From Garcia nutans (Eukaryota > Streptophyta > Magnoliopsida > Malpighiales > Euphorbiaceae), in assembly GCA_947685225.1 (NCBI GenBank), contig CANTUV010000007.1, positions 11,118,501 through 11,182,500 on the forward strand: a stretch of DNA of 64,000 nucleotides. Direction: 5' to 3'. A model generated the notes under the pieces. That model was given only the letters and a program-made list of their open reading frames with translations. It did not search any database and was not told the origin of the DNA. A program made the translations under genes and the position numbers. Of the stretch, positions 60,834 to 64,000 are shown in pieces. The stretch's first letter is position 1. The number at the start of each line of letters is the position of its first letter.

Positions 60834-61530
60834 TATACCCTTTTTCTTGAAAAAATCTTTAATTGGTTTTGGTTGGTATATGAATGTTTCTAGAATTGAG
60901 AAAGAATCAAGAATCTAGGAAGACAGAGAAAAGAAAGACAATTGGCGCGCAGCTAATTAATAACAAACCAAAAAAAAGGGAAGGAGGAAGTTGGTGATTG
61001 TTTGCTGAAGAATTTAAAGCATGAAAAGTAAGAACGAGTGGGTCTGTGTTTCTGGAATTTTGGTGAATGGCCAATAGGATGCTTCATGGGGAAGGTGAGA
61101 AATCTACTGGGTTTTGCCAAAAAGAATGGAAGATGCGTTTCTTAGTTCAGTTATTTAGTTATGGGGGCCAATCCGTACTCTGATTAACAAGTGTCTCAAA
61201 ATGCCAATTGTCAATAAACACTTCTTTAATTTTATCAGTATTATTATTCTTATTTTTACTCTCTTGTGTAGTCCAAACTGGTCTATATGCTTTTGTAAAA
61301 GTTCAGTCGATCAAAAAAATTTTTTTATGTCAATTCACACATGAAATTTTATTTTTTGACGCGATTGAGTTCAAAAAGAATTAAAAAAAAAATTCAATAT
61401 TTTTAAATAATAAGATTTTAATTTTGAAATAAAAATCAAAAAATAGCTTCTTGAAAGTTGAAACCCAGAAGACCTGAAGTTACTTCTGAAATAAAAAGTA
61501 ATTAAAACCAAAAAAAAAAAAAAGGAAATT
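60834..61530. other. GH17 upstream region
   Basis: Should contain the GH17 promoter. A CCAAT box (plus strand, about 61070) and a TATATACC-like element on the minus strand near 60872-60880 are possible but unproven elements. Confidence 0.3.
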
Positions 61531-61666
61531 CTTAGATTGAACTCTGAATTTCTTTTCACATTTTTTTTCCCACCATAGGTCTTCAATTTTCTTGGGGACT
61601 CGATTTGATTGAAGAACTTTAAGGGTAATTCCTAGCATCCAAATTAATCAGCAAACTCCCTAAATT

Positions 61667-62296
61667 CAAGGATCTAGGAGGGGTCGTGGGGGTCAATTGA
61701 CCCCCTTCCCCCACACCTCTTTATATATACATATATATATAATTTTGTATATATATATATATATATTCTAATATATATTATATATAATTTTATAAAATCA
61801 TAAACATTTATAATTTTATAATTAATAATTTTATATTCTTTTAATATATCCTAAAATTAAATATATATAAAATTATATACTTTTAAATTAAAATTAAAAT
61901 TATATACTTTTATTAAAAGGGTATAATTATATTTTTTTTTCATTTTATATAATTTGTTTATAGTTATATAATTTAAAATCATATATTTTGAATATATCTT
62001 TTTGAATTATATATATTAATAATTTTTAAATATTAATTTTTTGACTTTTATTAAAATTTGGTAAATAAATTAATAAACTAAGAATTAGAATAAAAAAATG
62101 TAAAAAATTTAATAACTTTTTAGAATTTAATAAATAATATAAAATTTTTATTGAAAAGTTTTTTTTATAGAAATTTATAACAAAAATATAAATTTTATTA
62201 TAATTTTAAATATTTAATTTTAGTTTCAATTCGTTTGTATTTTTTTTTTTTTGAGAAAAATTGCCCCTCTTTGATAAATTTTTGGTTCTATCATTG
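61667..62296. mobile_element. hAT MITE 1 in the glutaredoxin-like relic
   Basis: A 630-bp AT-rich insertion: left end CAAGGATCTAGGAGGGG, inverted right end CAATGATAGAACCAAAAA. The flanks CCTAAATT (61659-61666) and TCTAAATT (62297-62304) match at 7 of 8 bases. It contains GGGGGTCAATTGACCCCC near 61688. The diverged ends make it the oldest of the hAT MITEs here. Confidence 0.6.
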
Positions 62297-62546
62297 TCTA
62301 AATTAATTTAGAAATTTTATACGGGATAATTTGACGTAGATAATCTTTGTTCTTCATGATCTTCCATGAGTTCTCAAGCATTATAATAACTTCAGGCTCT
62401 TCCTTAGAAGGCAATATCTCTTGCAATTTCTCACTCTCTGCCCCTATGTCTTTGATGACTTCTTCTTCTTCTTCTTTAATTGATCTAGTTTGAGAGCATC
62501 ATAGGTTGTGAAAATGAGAGTGACAAAGACCACATTGACATAGATA

Positions 62547-63018
62547 CAGTGACAGAACTACTATAAGATCGCGTGGGATCATACGACCCTCTCACTGGTG
62601 GTCAGAGGGGAGGGCCATATCTGGCAGCCGGTGTTGGGTAAATCTCAGCCTCCCCATTGATGGAGGCTGAGATTTACTCAGCGGCAATGAGGAGTTGAAG
62701 AATCCCTTGCTGTAAATCTAAATTTATTTTTTTTATAATTTAGCCCCTGGTAAAATTATAATTTGCTTTGGCGAAATGATGATATTTCGTCTAAGGCGAA
62801 ATTTAAAACATATATATATATATGAAGCGGTGAAGAACAGATTTTTTATTCTTCATCACACTTCGAGCGGCCAGCCAGCAAAGAGAGAGAGAGAGAGAGA
62901 GGTGAGGATCGAGGAGCAACTCCAGCCAGCCGGTCGACCACCCACTGGCCACCCCAAGGCAACATGTGTTGAAATTTTGCCCCCCTCCCCTCCTATTTCT
63001 ATCCTAATTCCGCTACTG
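62547..63018. mobile_element. hAT MITE 2 in the glutaredoxin-like relic
   Basis: A 472-bp insertion: left end CAGTGACAGAACTA, inverted right end CAGTAGCGGAATTA, flanked by the perfect 8-bp duplication CATAGATA (62539-62546 and 63019-63026). It carries a hairpin (62638-62677) and a (GA)n run near 62881-62902. Confidence 0.85.
62638..62677. repeat. 16-bp perfect hairpin inside MITE 2
   Basis: GTAAATCTCAGCCTCC (62638-62653) and its exact complement (62662-62677) are separated by 8 bases. Confidence 0.9.
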
Positions 63019-63107
63019 CATAGATACCACAGTTTCTGCATTGGCAAATTGGCAACGATATCTTCATTAAGTTGTTTTCTAAAAGGTTTAGAGGAAACAC
63101 AACCCAT

Positions 63108-64000
63108 GGATAGATGTTTGTGGGGTTTGCTCTGTTTCCTTCCCCTTCCTTATTTTTGATAGAAAATTGTGATAAGCATTAGAGATTTTTCCCTTTTACA
63201 TTTCTTTTTGTTTTAATTTTGTTTGTTCATTTTTCAAATATTTCAAAATTTTATTAATCAATCAATGGTTTCCCTTTGAGAACATAATAGAAATTATAAA
63301 GGTGGAGACATAATCTAAGTGTGTGTATATATATATGAACCCTGTATATATCACCCGATCAATAATATATAAATAAAATTAATATTTTTTTCTATTAAAA
63401 TTATTTTATTGGTTCGAATTTATAAATACCCGGTCTATAAAAATTTCCACTATATTAAGCAAGGTAGAGTCAATTAATTAATTGGATTATTTATGCTATA
63501 ACAGAATAGGAAAGAAAACTAAGAAAGGTAGACTTGATAGAGATTTCATAAGTATAGTTATTTGCTTAATAAGTTAAAAGAAGATTGACTACTTGTTGAA
63601 TCTAAAGGGTGTATCTTATATAAATGTTAGCTTTCCAGCTTAAGTCCACGTATTTCATTCTCATTCCACCTTTTTTTTTCTGAGCAACCATTCGTTTCAT
63701 CTTTTGATCCTTTCCTTGCATGACCAGTGAAAGTTTCTACGTACCTTTTTTCTATAATAAAATGAATGACTTGGAAAAGGCTAGAAAAAGAGCTAGAAAA
63801 ACACCATGCATTCACATATAAAAACCCAAAAAAAAAAAAGCAAGGTGGAACTGCATGGCCCCAAAATAATTTAACAAATTTATTTTTCCCTACATGAATT
63901 AAATAATTAAGAATAATTATTAGAGTTGTAACCAAGTTGAGCTAAGTCAAACCAAGCTAAGCTTTAGAAAACTTAAGCTCGATTAGTCATAAAATAGTTG
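63108..64000. other. Unassigned end of window
   Basis: AT-rich DNA upstream of the glutaredoxin-like relic; its former promoter may lie here (AATTTATAAATACCC near 63418). The 102-codon minus frame at 63627-63935 has no recognisable motif. The last 70 bases (GAGCTAAGTCAAACCAAGCT, AACTTAAGCTCGATTAG) resemble a dispersed plant repeat. Confidence 0.4.

Larger units (their letters stand above)
61531..63107 (-). pseudogene. Glutaredoxin-like (MGCVSSK type) gene relic, split by two MITEs
   Basis: The minus-strand ATG at 63105-63107 starts MGCVSSKPFRKQLNEDIV, an N-myristoylation-type start seen in plant glutaredoxin-domain proteins with long N-terminal extensions. The frame is cut by a hAT MITE at 63018. 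Beyond it (62546 downwards) shifted frames give FTTYDALKLDQL and IKDIGAESEKLQEILPSKEE followed by PEVI, as in that family. A second hAT MITE (61667-62296) follows; beyond it come LKFFNQIESPRKLKTYGGKK and NVKRN. The glutaredoxin domain itself was not found. Two frameshifts and several stops add to the insertions. The family assignment rests on the N-terminal motifs only. Confidence 0.55.

Noticed and set aside
63627..63935. 102-codon minus-strand frame
   Set aside because: No motif, poly-T/A rich, no promoter or splice context.

Overview
The window is nuclear DNA of a flowering plant, most likely a eudicot. The evidence is spliced plant genes with GT-AG introns, a plant-type tRNA-Gly, and several classes of plant transposable element (CACTA, PIF/Harbinger, hAT MITEs, Copia, a long-LTR element with a tRNA-Met primer site, L1-type LINEs with an RNase H domain), plus an endogenous plant pararetrovirus relic. 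The background is very AT-rich. The species cannot be told from the sequence.

Layout. 1-673: 3' end of a decayed LINE (RNase H). About 674-5031: 3' part of a CACTA (En/Spm) element with a broken multi-exon TNP1-like gene and a repeat-rich 3' terminus. 5035-12020: a minus-strand LTR element, with non-coding internal sequence, a primer-binding site at 7647-7658 and one 4.36 kb LTR (7664-12020). 12021-16164: AT-rich DNA with a degenerate TTTAGGG-like tract and a 21-bp alternating inverted-repeat array. 16165-18228: LINE A. 18535-23472: a structurally complete PIF/Harbinger element (TIRs, TAA duplication, two decayed genes) carrying a nested hAT MITE with a 35-nt C run. 23780-26972: intact DUF936 gene. 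28196-28760: BAHD acyltransferase pseudogene, followed by tRNA-Gly(UCC) at 28803-28874. 29180-32800: two copies of a duplicated segment with decayed DUF241 genes, one split by a hAT MITE. 33030-37636: endogenous caulimovirid relic whose two halves lie on opposite strands. 37837-42817: Copia element. 43113-44143: candidate non-autonomous Harbinger/Tourist element. 45407-48621: intact Qa-SNARE SYP31/SYP32-type gene. 49849-50358: LTR-like promoter fragment. 52811-55930 and 57314-58570: LINEs B and C, the latter with a clear 16-bp target-site duplication. 59092-60833: intact GPI-anchor-type GH17 beta-1,3-glucanase gene. About 61530-63107: glutaredoxin-like pseudogene broken by two hAT MITEs.

Only four genes look functional: DUF936, SYP3-type syntaxin, GH17 glucanase and tRNA-Gly. 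The three protein genes are all on the minus strand. They act in separate processes (unknown, Golgi membrane fusion, cell-wall callose turnover) and show no sign of working as a unit. Everything else is transposon, virus relic, pseudogene or unassigned AT-rich sequence. Splice sites and the exon sums of the three protein genes were worked out by hand and keep an open frame throughout.
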